Shown here: positions 13,095 through 25,993 of the stretch, piece by piece
Layout of the letters: each line of letters starts with the position of its first letter
How positions within the stretch are numbered: the stretch's first letter is position 1
Origin: Ciborinia camelliae
Taxonomy: Eukaryota > Ascomycota > Leotiomycetes > Helotiales > Sclerotiniaceae
DNA length: 64,000 nucleotides
Direction: 5' to 3'
Assembly: GCA_025890175.1 (NCBI GenBank)
Contig: JANPYM010000007.1
Coordinates: forward strand, 1,616,209 to 1,680,208
Notes under the pieces: model-generated
The model's input: only the letters and a program-made list of their open reading frames with translations
What the model was told of the DNA's origin: nothing
Database searches by the model: none
Translations under genes and position numbers: made by a program

Positions 13095-14315
13095 TAAACT
13101 CCAGATAAACCCATCCATCCATACATTTTTAAAAGATTCATAAGTTTGCTTGCTTGTTGCTAAATACAATACCATACCCACCAATACGTATCTAAAAAAG
13201 GATGTAAAAAGAATGATATAATGTGATATGATATGATATGATATGACGTGATTATCTAGGGCAGAAGGAGGGGAGGGGGAGGAGAAATTCATGATGAAGA
13301 TCCGCAGCGGAGATTTTCCAAACTCGAATCGAATTTGTGGAATTTTGGTGGATTGGATTGGATTGGTGGATTGGGTTTTGAAAGAGAATAAGAGAGCAAG
13401 AAAGATATCGAGGATGTAGGCGAGTAGTAAGTGAGGTAAAAGCTAATTAATAGGTAGGTAGTAAAAGATGGTATAGTATGGTATTATTTCGTATTGTATT
13501 ATATGGTAAGAAGTAAGATTTCATACGACCCCAAATCTCTTCAATTATATTTATATATATATAAGTCTAAGAGCATATACTCTGTAGGTAATAACGAGAA
13601 GAAAAAAAAGTAATATAAAACCATTAGCGAGAAATAAAAAGGAGGAAAGAAATCCAATTCTCAACATCTACTTAGGTATTGATCATATAAGGCAACCCAC
13701 TTGATATCATAACCTCAACAGTAAAGTTTTAAACTCGAGGTTTACGAGTATGTAGATTTGTAAAAAGAGAAATCGTAATCGATATCTAGGAACTCGATTC
13801 TTATGATAAATCGACCTCATTGGACTGGGCTATGGATGGATTTTGTGTTAGGAAATGGGCTAGTTGTTTGGGGTGTAAGGCTTAGAAATTAGATTATGTG
13901 CGTGGGGTGATGATGGAGGTATGGTATGGTATGGTATGGAATGGAATGGAGTTGAGATTCTGTATTTTAGATTGATGTATCCATATGGTAATGTGGTTGT
14001 GGTATGGTATAATGATATATATGATGGGGAATGAGATGGGGAGTTGCGCGTTGAGTATTTGGTCTTGGACAGAAATTACGTCTTGACTACTTGGTCTTGA
14101 ATGGATTCTAGCTCTTGCAAGAAATATCTCACGAGTAACTATACTTTTAAGAATATATATTGAGTGCATTTGCAGTTTGAGGAATTGAATACTGCCCATC
14201 CATGATGCATTTCTTGAAATTCCACCTCTGGCATAATCCTCAACGAGCATTCATATCTCTTCTACCTTTCGACATCCCTTCACCATCACACACCCCCTCA
14301 TCTTCCTCCCCATAC

Positions 14316-15035
14316 TCACTTCTCCACCTCACCCCCCTTCCCACTCCACTCCCCCCAACTTCCCTGAAATTCCCCCACCTTCTCCCACCCATTAGCCCGC
14401 GCAATCTCCGCCGCAACCCGACTTCTAACCCCCGCCTTACAATAAAAAACACACTCATCCTCCTTACTCGGCCTCTCAAACCCAAATCGATCTTCAAATT
14501 CTTCTTCGCTGATACTAAATGCATCGGGGAATGTGGTGATGGGAATATTGAGTGCTGTGGGGATCCGTCCCGTTTGCTGTAATTCGAGGGGAGTGCGTAC
14601 GTCGATTATGTGGGTGCTGGGTCGGGTGGAGAGAGGGGTTGAAGAGAGCTTTTGCATCTGAGGGAGGGACGGGTTAGTTGGTTGGTTGATGGGGATTGAA
14701 TTGAATTGAGAGGGAATGAGAATGGGAAAGTGAAGAGGAAGAGGAAGAGGGAAGAGGGAAGAGGAGAGACAGACATCTTCGAATGTATATTGTTTCGATT
14801 GACCTCTTTCATTTTCCTGCGAGTAATCCCTAACCTGTCCTACTTGTCTTGCCTGTCGGTACTGGTCCCTGCCAAAAACACCTACGCTCTTCAAGCCACC
14901 ATCTCGAATCTGAGCACCGAAATTGCTACGACCACATGTTGAGAAACGCGATGTAGTATAATATCTCGCCGACGAAACTTCCATGCGCGCCCATGCTGCG
15001 CGGACTAATGTGCGAGATACTCGGGGAGTAGACAT
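14316..15035 (-). CDS. mitochondrial-type rhodanese (thiosulfate sulfurtransferase)
   Basis: Two exons, 15035-14775 and 14657-14316, give 200 residues; the 117-nt intron is in frame but its removal joins TFED to MQKL, as in single-domain rhodaneses. The N-terminal roughly 60 residues are Arg/Ser-rich with few acids (MSTPRVSRTLVRAAWARM), typical of a mitochondrial presequence. The rhodanese domain covers about residues 85-200, with HIIDVRTPLEL, GRIPTALNIPI and the active loop CKAGVRS, whose cysteine is near residue 160. Such proteins transfer sulfane sulfur, for example from thiosulfate to a thiol or cyanide. It resembles fungal single-domain Rdl-type proteins. Substrate and exact location are inferred. 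Confidence 0.85.
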   Translation of the reverse strand: MSTPRVSRTLVRAAWARMEVSSARYYTTSRFSTCGRSNFGAQIRDGGLKSVGVFGRDQYRQARQVGQVRDYSQENERGQSKQYTFEDVCLSSSLFPLPLPLHFPILIPSQFNSIPINQPTNPSLPQMQKLSSTPLSTRPSTHIIDVRTPLELQQTGRIPTALNIPITTFPDAFSISEEEFEDRFGFERPSKEDECVFYCKAGVRSRVAAEIARANGWEKVGEFQGSWGEWSGKGGEVEK

Positions 15036-15895
15036 TATTTGAAGTTTTGGCGGTGGAATTGGTGTGGTCTATTTTATATGCTGTCACTTTCCGATGCTGC
15101 TCGAGGAGAAATTGGTAATTACGAAGGCGTAGAGTCAGGGTTTGCGAATGCTTCAAATGGAAGAGCTTGGGTGGTATTTGGGAATGTTGGTGGGATGATA
15201 ATGGGATGAATAAAATATTACCCCGGATTTAGATAATTCTAGAGATCCTTGTTGATTTGATGTCATCACATGTACAAACAGCTTTTGGAAACAATAAATA
15301 TACTTTAATAAAAATATAATAAAACAAAAAGGCTATAAAGTCTTTTCGAGCAATATACAACCCAAAGCTTCATGGAAATTCTCAAGCCATAGGGAAAGAT
15401 CTAGGCCAGTCAAATATTTACCAAATAGCTCACCGGGAGTAGAAATTGAAGAAAAGCTCACCGGGAAATAAGTGTTAATGAAGCTCACCGGGAGCGACTT
15501 TGAACATCAATCTTATTACTATAATAAAATAAGGTACAACTCCCCCGAAACAAAAAAGAAACAAGTTTTGAGAGCTTCATCAGCTATACAAGATACATAA
15601 TTTCAGCGAGTATGAAAGATGTATAAGACTCTCAACAAACAAACAAATACATTGAAATATCGGCATTCAGTTGGAGAGGTTCATACACACGTCGAGCAAT
15701 CAGATGATAATGTATTAAGAGTACATGATAATGGGTATCGATCTATTTTGTTTGTATATGAAATGCGATTTACTCCTTGATAATACCCTTCCTTTCGTGT
15801 CTTAATCTGGACCAGCCTTCACTTCATCCCCCTTTACCCCTCAACCCATAAAGCCAAAAATATCCCGCAGAACATCCCATAAAACCCCCCAACTC
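15036..15895. other. intergenic, 860 bp
   Basis: Lies between the rhodanese 5' end and the 3' end of the YIPF1-like gene. It is AT-rich and contains a 12-mer, AGCTCACCGGGA, three times at 27-28 bp spacing (15427, 15455, 15482). No gene seen. Confidence 0.5.
15427..15493. repeat. three copies of AGCTCACCGGGA at 27-28 bp period
   Basis: Identical 12-mers start at 15427, 15455 and 15482. The intervening bases share little beyond A-richness. Confidence 0.7.
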
Positions 15896-16937
15896 CTAAA
15901 GTAACATCTTACTTGGATCAGCCGCCTTAGCAGGATCCTCAGGTTTCTTAGCCACCGGACTTCCATGCGCAAAAAACAACACCTTAATAGCAATCGCCAA
16001 ACCCGCATGTAGAACAACCACCATGATAAGGAGTATTTTACTCGTCTGTTTATCCGTAGCGCTAAGGACAGGATATAAGTTCCTGAGGAGGAAAGCAACG
16101 CTCAACCCAAATCCAACTCCCACAAATACCCAATTCATGATTGTAAGGGAGGACCAGGAGACCAATGCGACAGGGATCCATACGAGGTTGGAGTAGCCGT
16201 AGAGGGCAGCGCATTCGAGGAGATTGGCAGATTCACTGCCAAAATATTTGAGGGCTAGGAAGAGAAGGATAGGAATTATGAATGTGTAGCCATAGATTAG
16301 ACCTGCAGCGCCTATTGGAGAGCTCGAATTAGTACTGCGTTCAACTACTCTTCCCATCATTGCGTTGCCATCTCCACGCGCATGTAAGATAAACGAAAAA
16401 TAAATGAAAGAACCTACCACTCAACAACCCAAAATCATACGCAAATCTCCCCTCACCCCTCTCCGCTAAATATAAACTAACCGTCCCCCCCATAAATAGA
16501 ATAAAGATAACAGTGGTAGCAATCCAGAATGGACCATACAAATCCGGGTTCCCCTCCAACACATCCAAGAAATTCGCACGGGGATACAAAGCTGCCCAAC
16601 ATCGTGCTAATACGGAAGAAGTATCGACGTCGAAGAACTGGGAGTAGAAATGTAAAGACCAGAGGTATCGTTTTGAAGTGCTGGCACCACCTGAAGTAGC
16701 AGGGGCGGGAAGGCCCGGTGATGTGGGTTTATTGCGGGAAGAGGGATTGGTTTCGAAGTTGGAGTTGTGGAAGGAAAGATCTTCTTGGAGATCAGTATGA
16801 CCTAGGTCGCCCTGTGTTTGTTTGTATTAGATGCGGTTTTGGAGGTTGAGATTGAGGAGTGAGTTCTTGCAAGAAACAGGAGTTGAGCATACCTCCTCAT
16901 CCACATCGACAACAACATCATATCCAGCACCCGACAT
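15896..16937 (-). CDS. YIP1-family Golgi membrane protein (YIPF1/YIPF2 type)
   Basis: Three exons, 16937-16893, 16811-16418 and 16311-15896, give 284 residues. The start is the ATG of MSGAGYDVVVDVDEE; its 15-codon exon is followed by an 81-nt intron. The hydrophilic N-terminal region (to about residue 75) leads into the conserved SKRYLWSLHFYSQFFDVD segment. Five hydrophobic helices follow, with the family DxYGPFWI motif (here NPDLYGPFWIA) just before the first and AALYGYSNLVWIPVA between the middle ones. YIP1 proteins bind Rab GTPases and act in ER-Golgi vesicle traffic. Assignment to the YIPF1/2 branch rests on the linker SKRYLWSLHFYSQFFDVDT. The tail KKPEDPAKAADPSKMLL is hydrophilic. Confidence 0.88.
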
Positions 16938-17941
16938 TCTCGTTTTGCTGCAACTAAAAAGATTTGGATATAGTGGGAGGTGTTGCGTGCCTGTGTGGTG
17001 TTGTAGCTTGGGACAGCTTGCGAATCTGGAGATGGGCGCGCTAGTGATGCAGGTGGAATTATCCTTGTAAGACGAGGCTGATTAGATGGGACGCTAGCAA
17101 AGGGTGCATATTCTTTTGTCAATTATTCTTTCCTTTCCATTGTTTTCATGCTGTTATGTTATCAAGGAATCTTTCAATTACTGCAGGACTATTCGAATGC
17201 CTTCAATCAATTGGCTGATACACATGATGATACACAGAATATTGCTATTCTAGCCAACCTTTTGGGCTTCAGACTCTCAAAACCACCAGAATACATGCTA
17301 TCAAAAGACCTATTATATAATTAATACAACATGAAACGGTTGGAAAAGATCCAGACTTTGAATTATGAGTACCCAAAATCCGAATCATCTTTTCTACCAG
17401 CAAGCAATTCAAGACTCTACTTCGTTGGGTTGAAATCAGATCTCACATATAACGCAACTTCTTGGTACACAAGTTCATATGTATCAGATGGGGCAAACAT
17501 ATCTTGCCATCAGTTCCTCCTCTCTCCACGTACCCGGTCGCCCTGAAATGACTGTGGGCAAGAGGCGATGGCAAGGGAAATCAGTCATGATGATGGTCAT
17601 CTTTCGCCGTAAATACTTCCGAGGCACACAAAGTAGAGCGCCGGGAAGCAAGAAGTAGGAAGTCAAAGATCCGGTCAAAGCCGAGAATTGAATTCTGGAA
17701 TCGAAACAGATTAGTTCGGCCAAGTAATACAAATGCACTTCATTTCCAACTTCATATCAAAATGCGTTTATGAAGATATTTGTAATTGATGTGCTGAATA
17801 ATCGTTTCATTGCTTCATTTGCCTCATGCTATTGTTCTCAAATACAGAGCCGGCCATGCAAAGAATCCATCGATACATCGGCGCACCAATTCTCCCTTCC
17901 ACAATCTCCCTGTGAACCCAAACGCCATAAGAGCGAAACAT
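16938..17941. other. intergenic, 1 kb
   Basis: Promoter side of the YIPF1-like gene and 3' flank of the ubiquitin fusion gene. Frames of up to about 85 residues occur on both strands but show no domain or splice logic. Confidence 0.5.
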
Positions 17942-18719
<778 letters not shown>

Positions 18720-19142
18720 GATTGCTGAGGTTCTTCGTTGTCGTTGGTGTCGTGGAATCTACAAGTTTCGATGTTAACTCGAAATTCAAAATTGTGTGGA
18801 TTGTTGGAAGCGAGACCAACCCTAGCGCGTTCAGTTACATCACGTGAATGAATAATATCTATCCTCGAATTTTAGGCTATTTTTAACCATCAAGGTCCGT
18901 AGGTACCTACCTAGGCATCGCTGGTGTCAGTGAAGAATTACATTATCAATGAATGAAGAAAAAGTATTGAAGTTCGAAAGATCCTCATATTTGAGTATTT
19001 TCTCTGGGTATCTATAATAAATGCTAAACGCCGACGAACCTTTCTCTAGACCAAGATTGTACCTACCCTTTTTCAACATAGCCGAACAAGAACCATCCAT
19101 TATCCCAAAAAAATTGCTGATGTTTGACGAAATTTCCTGGGT
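18720..19142. promoter_or_regulatory. upstream region of ubiquitin-eL40 gene
   Basis: This 420-bp space between the ubiquitin-eL40 start and the RRN7 stop must hold the promoter and 5' UTR. It contains one TACCTACCTAGGCA word near 18900. No core element can be assigned with confidence. Confidence 0.4.
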
Positions 19143-21074
19143 TTACTCCTTCACAAGAGAATTCTCATTTCTCTCCTCGTACTCCTCGTCTGCGTCATTG
19201 TTTCTCTCTTCCTCCTTATGTTCCGTCTCACCCTCTTCCTGCCCCAACAAATCTTTCCTCCGCTCATTCAGCATCCATTTCTCCAATTGAATCTCCGTGG
19301 TGAAAACGCCATGTACCAACTTTTGAAGAGATGTCCCAATATTTATCGCTATATTATGGTTAGATAGATCTCCAAGAAATTCGATGAGGAGAACTCACCA
19401 GCGATCTCATAAAACGCCTTGGCACATTCAGGTAACTCCTCAATCGTCCGATATCTTCTATACAATTCGCCAGGGCGAACAACATCTTCAGATTCTTCAT
19501 CATCCATACGAGCTACCGGCTTTTGAAGAGTTAATGTTTTATGAACTTCTTTGGCCCGGTTGATGGGATCCAAATTTACTATTCCCACTGTCTCAGGTGG
19601 AATATCCGGTAGAGGGAAAAGCTCCAGGATTTGCTCAGGAACTATTCACAGTCTTAGTAAAAAAATTCTTCAAAACCCATGCCATGTCTGCTTACCTTTA
19701 CTGTCTCTGTCATCTACCCAAGTTTTATGATACCAATTCATCCAATCGTCCATCTGTGGCCCCGTCATTTTGAACACATCTGCATCTGTGATTTTGATCT
19801 CGTCTCCACGCTTTAGTCCCTCACTAGGTTCTTCGGTCATGATGCTTCGCCATTTGATCCAATTTATCTTCGCAGCTGTGGGATCCAAATTGTTTTCCGG
19901 ACAACGGATAATGTCATCGAATGGCTGACTGAGTTTTGTGGCGATGACTATAAGACTGATGAGTTGATACTCCGGATACCCCGTCGTTCCATGTAGTCGC
20001 TTATTATGGATTGGGTAGGAAAAATCATATTCGAGAACCTCGGCGAGATGGTTCACGGCCGTATAAATGTCGACTAAAAAGAGTTAGTTATAGACAGAAC
20101 TATCATGAGGAGAACATACCTGGAAGACCTAAATCTCTAATATGTTTATATAAAAGTAACTTGTGGTTCAATGGCGGAAATACCATCTCGAAATTAAATT
20201 TGTAGAAAGAAACCATATCAAGTACTGTTTGATGTAGTCTATGTCCATTTAAGACGCCGTGGATTTCAAGTGCCCTAAAATAATGACCTGGTAACCTGAC
20301 TCTCATATCTTTCGGGATCTCTTTGATCTACCGGTAGGAATTTCAGTCAGAAAGAATATCTAAAACTAGAGGCTGAACTTACTGCTCGTGTATATATAAT
20401 TTCATCCCTAGTTGCCCATTTGTATATCTCTCCTAAGCTTGTAGGCAATCTTAAAAGCAGTATTCCAAGATAACAGAATCCCAAAGTCTCAATTAACTTC
20501 GGAAGATTTTTTTTTGCTCTAGATGCCCTCTTCCTACCAACAATTGTTGAAGCCGTACTTCTATACCCCGTCCCATCCGTATCTGTGTCGTCTCCTTCCG
20601 TCGTCGACCCAAATTCTGTCCCATACTCACTTCTCTCCTCTCCCGAACCCTGCAAAACTCTTAATCTCAACTCCCACAAGTCTCTTACGACCGTCTCCAA
20701 CTCATTTGGAAATCCCTTCACTGTCACTAGCCAATGAGTCTGTTTCCAAAGAATTAATTGGTAACATTGCAAATAGAGTTGTGTTGCATCGCGACCCCCG
20801 AAAACTTTTTCCACCTGTTCTTTTTCTTCTCGCTTTTTTCGGGACTTTTTTCCTTGCTGATTCCAATCATCTTCATCTTGTTGAGTTTGTGTAAAACCCT
20901 AGGAGATGTTAGTTTTATGGCCACTTTGATTTGGGAAAGTTTACGGACAGCTTGTTCATGACCTCGTTGACAAAACTTTTTACCATCTTCAATGTAGAAT
21001 TTTGGAGCGCGACACCCTTCTTCGCTACAACTCTCCCCCCTTCGAAATTTATGGTAATCAATGGCCGATGACAT
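19143..21074 (-). CDS. RRN7: RNA polymerase I core-factor subunit Rrn7 (TAF1B homologue)
   Basis: Rrn7 is a TFIIB-like factor that brings Pol I to the rDNA promoter. Six exons, 21074-20949, 20898-20383, 20327-20120, 20073-19696, 19641-19399 and 19348-19143, give 558 residues. The N-terminus carries the zinc ribbon C16-x4-C21-x13-C35-x3-H39 (SCSEEGC ... FCQRGHEQ). It is followed by the reader/linker TQTQQDEDDWNQQGKKSRKKREE and cyclin-fold segments (LYLQCYQLILWKQTHWLV; LGFCYLGILLLRLPTSLGEIYKWA; the Pol I family YPEYQLISLIVIATKLSQPFDD). The C-terminus is very acidic. Intron 1 has a non-standard donor, GTCCGT, chosen because it alone restores the conserved QDEDDW linker; the other introns are canonical. 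Assignment rests on the ribbon plus the linker. Confidence 0.85.
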
Positions 21075-21641
21075 AATTTACACAAGTAACCGGTACTTTA
21101 AGAGTTTTGAGATTATGATGTTCAGTGTCATGTTTGATGGATTTTGTGAGTTTTGATTTCCCGAAATTTGTTTACGTTGCGATTTGCGGCGCTATAGAAG
21201 CGGATAGGTAGCCCTATCAATACCTAGCTAGGTATTCTTTTACTTTACTTACCTACGTATTACTACCTATACCAAGGGGAACTGTAATTTGTAACTTCAC
21301 AGGATTCACATGGGAGCTCAATAAATTTGAAAACGAAACAACGATTTTGATTGAGAATATGTAGTGGTAACATCCTGCATGCCCGCCTGACTACGCCAGT
21401 CGAGTTCGATCATGAACATCAAGAATGGCGTCGGCGATTACGATATTGGGAAAGTCAGAAGAGATAACCAGTGTGACCAAGGGATCGTAAATTATATCGC
21501 CGAGCGCAAAGACCATAAGAATGTAGATATCCGAAAGCATCAAATTCCTCTAAATATGAAGGATCTCCGAGCAAACAGATCTACACACTAAACAACCCAA
21601 GCTATTGCGAAAATCCAGGTTTAATATTGTTTGTAAGATAT
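21075..21641. other. intergenic, about 570 bp
   Basis: RRN7 upstream region and eIF5A 3' flank. Contains a TACCTAGCTAGGTA-type word near 21222. No gene seen. Confidence 0.45.
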
Positions 21642-22429
21642 TTAACCAGACTTTGGTGCCTCCTTTCCATCAATAGCAAGTTGCTCACCCATGGCAGTGA
21701 GGACAATGACGTCTAGAAGGAAGATAGGTCAGTAGTGTATTTAGATTTTCCTGAGCATGAAATCCTTACTAGTCTCCTTTTCGGAGTCGAAAAGTGCACG
21801 AATCTTCTGTCCAACCTCTCCGTCTGGCAACTTAACATCATCCTTAAGATCACCATTCTCAGACATCAAGGAGAGGAAATCATCATCGGTGACATCGAGC
21901 TGTAAAGATTGATTAGCGGAGGCCCCCGAAATCAAAATGTTAGCCAGGTATTCTTACCAATTGGTATTCGATACGGGAAACGTTAGGGACATCCATGTTG
22001 TGGGTGGAAGGGCAAAGTTCTTCGAGCTTCTTTCCGGTGAAGATATCGATAGCGACGAGATGGACCTTGGCGTGACCGTGCTTACCAGTCTTGGAGGTAG
22101 ACATGTCGACAATCTTGCAAGGGCGGTTCTTGATGCAGACGAAACCGTTCTTTCTCAAGGCAGAACATTGCATGGGGTAGGTGGTGGATGCACCAGCATC
22201 GGCAGAATCGAAGGTGTGCTCATGCTGTTAATAAAAAGTTGTCAGTCATCGAGTTTCATCATCTTTTTCGTCGCCGTGGATTTTTTTTCTTGATCCGACA
22301 CGACATGCGCGCAAGGTGGTTTTTGGTGGGGGGGAAGAGTTTATGTGCGGGGTGAAGTCGACACATTGAAAGAGAAGAGATAAAATGCTATCTTACTTGA
22401 GAGTCATCGACGGCGTTTTCGGCAGACAT
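21642..22429 (-). CDS. translation factor eIF5A
   Basis: eIF5A binds stalled ribosomes and promotes peptide-bond formation and termination; it needs a hypusine modification. Exons 22429-22397, 22224-21958, 21899-21770 and 21712-21642 give 166 residues. The hypusine loop [14 protein letters not shown] is intact, with the modified lysine near residue 59. The N-terminal SH3-like domain ([27 protein letters not shown]) and the C-terminal OB fold ([20 protein letters not shown], then [13 protein letters not shown]) are both complete. Exon 1 encodes only 11 residues, followed by a 172-nt intron, a common layout in highly expressed fungal genes. It is transcribed away from VPS52. Confidence 0.96.
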
Positions 22430-23520
22430 CTTGAAAGATTTGCGACGGAATTTGGATTGTTAAATAAAAATTGATCGAGGATGAGGATGAGATAGTGAGA
22501 GATTGAAAGGTGAAGAAGGAAATTCGAGGAAGAAATGGTATGTGTGGAAAGTTAGATAAGTTTGTCCCTAGTACGAGATGGGGTGGCCAGTTTTAGCGAT
22601 CATTTAGCTCCATTTTTCGCAAAAAAAAGTCATGGGTGGGGATGATTTGACCAATCAAATTAATCTATTTCAAGTTTCCATTCTTATTATGGTTATTGGA
22701 TTAAATCTAGGATTGAATGATTGAAACTGGCGAAGTGGCTGAGGTACGGTAGGTACGGTAGGTACAGTACGGTACCTATGGATCATTCAGATGTTCGAGT
22801 CAATGATATTGAGGATTATAAGGTGTGTGATTATTGATCTCTCTATACATGACATAAGTTTGAAGTGTGTGGTTATTGATATTCTTCCGTATTATTACCA
22901 ACCTTTTACCTCGGGACTTATTATTTATTACAGATTAGGTACGGTACATACACCTTCTTTTGGGCAATAATTAGGTAAGTGAGGAGAAGTGGCTGAGAAA
23001 TTGCTGCAAGTGGCTGGTACGTCGTACAGGTACCATTGACGGTTTCAACGTTATCACTATCAAATCATCAAGTGCCAATACAATCATCAGTCAACGTATC
23101 AGGTGTCTTCATCTCCAGACAATAATAAGTACCTACCTAGGTAGGTTGATGAGGATGAGAATAATTGTATTGAATTGTTTAATAAATCGAGGTATTATTC
23201 TTAATTATTAAGGTAATTGATACATCTTCATTATTTTGCTTTGACAACGTTCCCCAAAAGCTACCTGGTATAGAGCGAGTGCTGAGCATGAATGCCATTT
23301 CCGATCATTTGGTCTATCTGTTCGATATCGATAAGCTGGAACTCCATTTACTACTTTGCTTATTAGATTAATTCAACAATGAGGAGGAATACCTACCTAG
23401 TAGTATCTTAAGTACACTTGAGTACTTCACTTAAAGCATAGAATCTTTTCGACTCGACAGTTTATTCTTCTATTGGTCGAGGGTCAACAAGATTAACTGG
23501 TCTACATTTCAACCATCAGG
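22430..23520. promoter_or_regulatory. divergent promoter region, eIF5A and VPS52
   Basis: About 1.1 kb between two divergently transcribed genes. It contains GGTACGGTAGGTACGGTACC-like repeats at 22745-22782 and a TACCTACCTAGGTAGGT palindrome near 23130. No gene seen. Confidence 0.5.
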
Positions 23521-25648
23521 ATGTGGTCATTAGACCGATTATCCGCGCATCCAACCCCCTCTGCCTCTCCACCTCCCCCATTAATAAATAGGATCCCGAA
23601 TCTACCTCGCCGCCCGAGTCATCTTGTGCCATCCCCAGTTGGTGGTAGACCCCCTTTCAATCCAAGATCCTCTTCCCTATCATTAATCTCCAATGACTCG
23701 ACTACGTCCTTGCTATCATCATCACGGAGACCTAATGGTTCAAACCTCAGACAAGCCGCTACACCAGTGAATGTGCCAGATCCCTTGGAGGTTTTAGGAC
23801 GACTGTTAGACAATGGGGAAGGGTTAAAATCGCCTTCTGCGAAGAGCCAGAGAGTTACGAATGGGGCAGTTGCTCCCATAATAGAGGAAGATGATCAGGG
23901 CGAATGGGATTTCGGAGGTTTGAGTCTACAGGATATTGTGGCAGGTGAACCTTTCGATCTTGAGGATGAGCATGTATATAAATCACAAACTCTTGAAGAA
24001 TGTATGTGTCCCTATGATTATGCTTACAGTGCGCAACTACTGATTTGTTAATAGATGCGCGTGATAAAGAAAAGTTCGAAGACCTGCATCGATCGATTCG
24101 CGCCTGCGACGATGTCTTAAACTCCGTTGAAATAAATCTCACCAGTTTTCAAAATGATCTTGCTATGGTTTCTGCGGAGATTGAAACCCTACAAGCAAGA
24201 TCAACAGCATTAAGTGTACGGTTGGAAAATCGAAAAGTGATAGAGAATGGACTTGGACCTATAGTGGAGGAGATCAGTGTCTCTCCAGCCGTTGTCAAGA
24301 AGATAGTCGATGGAGCTATAGATGAAGCTTGGGTTCGAGCATTGGCGGAGGTTGAGAAACGGTCAAAGGCAATGGATGCCAAATCAAAGGAGCAACGAAA
24401 TATAAAGGGTGTCGATGATCTCAAGCCTCTTCTGGAGAATCTCATATCTAAAGTAATGTCTCCTATTTTGACACCGCCTACAACCATATTGACTTTTCTG
24501 TTTAGGCATTGGAAAGGATTCGAGACTTCCTGGTTGCTCAAGTTAAAGCTTTACGGTCACCCAATATAAATGCTCAGATTATCCAACAGCAACACTTTCT
24601 CCGTTACAAAGATCTATATGCATTCCTGCATAGACATCACCCAAAATTGGCCGAGGAGCTTGGTCAAGCATATATGAATACGATGCGATGGTACTTCCTT
24701 AACCAATTTACACGGTATTCAAAGGCATTGGAGAAGATCAAGCTCCATGTACTAGACAAACATGACGTGCTCGGAGCAGATGACGGATCTCGCAAAACCA
24801 CCCTCCTCTCTGCATCCAAACAAACAGTTCCACCACATGATGCATTCAATCTAGGTCGAAGAATCGATCTTCTCAAAACCTCCAACCAAACCGCCCTCCC
24901 CTCCTTCCTCGCCGAAGAAGACAAACAAACCCACTACATGGAATTTACCTTCCGCAACTTCAACCTCGCCCTCATCGACAACGCCTCCGCCGAATACTCC
25001 TTCTTAACCTCCTTCTTCTCCCCTTCCCTCACATACGCAACCATCTCCCGCCACTTTAACTACATCTTCGAACCGACATTTTCCCTCGGCCAATCCCTCA
25101 CTAAATCTCTCGTCCACGACTCGCACGATTGTCTCGGCCTCCTCCTTTGCGTGCGTCTAAACCAGCAATTTGCCTTTTCCCTCCAGCGCCGCAAGATTCC
25201 CGCCGTAGACCCTTATATAAATGCAACGTCCATGCTCCTCTGGCCCCGCTTCCAACTCACAATGGACACGCACTGCGAATCCGTCCGCACCCTGACCTCG
25301 GCCCTTCCTACCCGCAAACCCTCAGCCTCGGAACAAGCCAAACAATCCGCCGCTCCTCACTTCATGACCCAACGATTCGGTCAATTCTTACAGGGCATCT
25401 TGGAGCTGAGCACCGAAGCCGGCGATGATGAGCCGGTGGCCACTAGTTTGGCTAGATTGCGAAGCGAGATGGAGGCGTTTTTGACCAAGTGCGCGGGGGT
25501 TATGGCGGATCAGAGGAAGAAGGACCGTTTTTTGTTCAATAATTATTCCTTGATCTTGACGATCGTGGGGGATGTAGAGGGAAAGTTGGCGGGAGAGCAG
25601 AGGGCCTATTTTGAGCGGTTGAAGAAGGCTTTTGGGGAGGGGGTTTGA
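23521..25648 (+). CDS. VPS52: GARP complex subunit Vps52
   Basis: Vps52 is the core subunit of the GARP tether, which receives endosome-derived vesicles at the trans-Golgi. Exons 23521-24001, 24055-24452 and 24506-25648 give 673 residues, close to yeast Vps52. The first 130 residues are Pro/Ser-rich and probably disordered. A coiled-coil region follows (about residues 160-290, FEDLHRSIRACDDVLNSVEI onwards). The conserved Vps52 core includes FLRYKDLYAFLHRHHPKLAE and NTMRWYFLNQFTRYSKALEK, then LHVLDKHDVLG. Both introns (53 nt each) are canonical. The 3' half uses more C-ending codons than the 5' half, a visible but unexplained change. Confidence 0.92.
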
Positions 25649-25993
25649 TCCTTTTTCCTTTTTTTGGTGCTGGATTGGAAGCTTTTGAGCGTGTACACTT
25701 ACTTATAACCAAGGCGTATTATTTTGACCATTCTTTTGTATTTGTGCAGAAAATCAAAGAACTTTTATTATGATAGGAACAGAGCTGTGAAGAATCTACT
25801 GCACGCTGTGGAAGAACCATACTCCACACCCAACCCCATCCTACCCCGCCCCCCCCCNNNNNNNNNNCACCCAACCCCATCCTACCCCGCCCCCCCCCCA
25901 AAGCCACCTATCCCATCACCCATCCCATCTATACTCCATTCGCGATATCCCATAGCCCTTATACATAACCAGTATCCCTCCCCAACCAATATT
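25649..25993. other. convergent intergenic region with assembly gap
   Basis: Between the 3' ends of VPS52 and the TBC gene. Ten N bases lie at 25858-25867. The roughly 30 bases on each side (ACCCAACCCCATCCTACCCCG plus a C run) are the same, so the gap sits in a duplicated, C-rich sequence. Confidence 0.8.
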
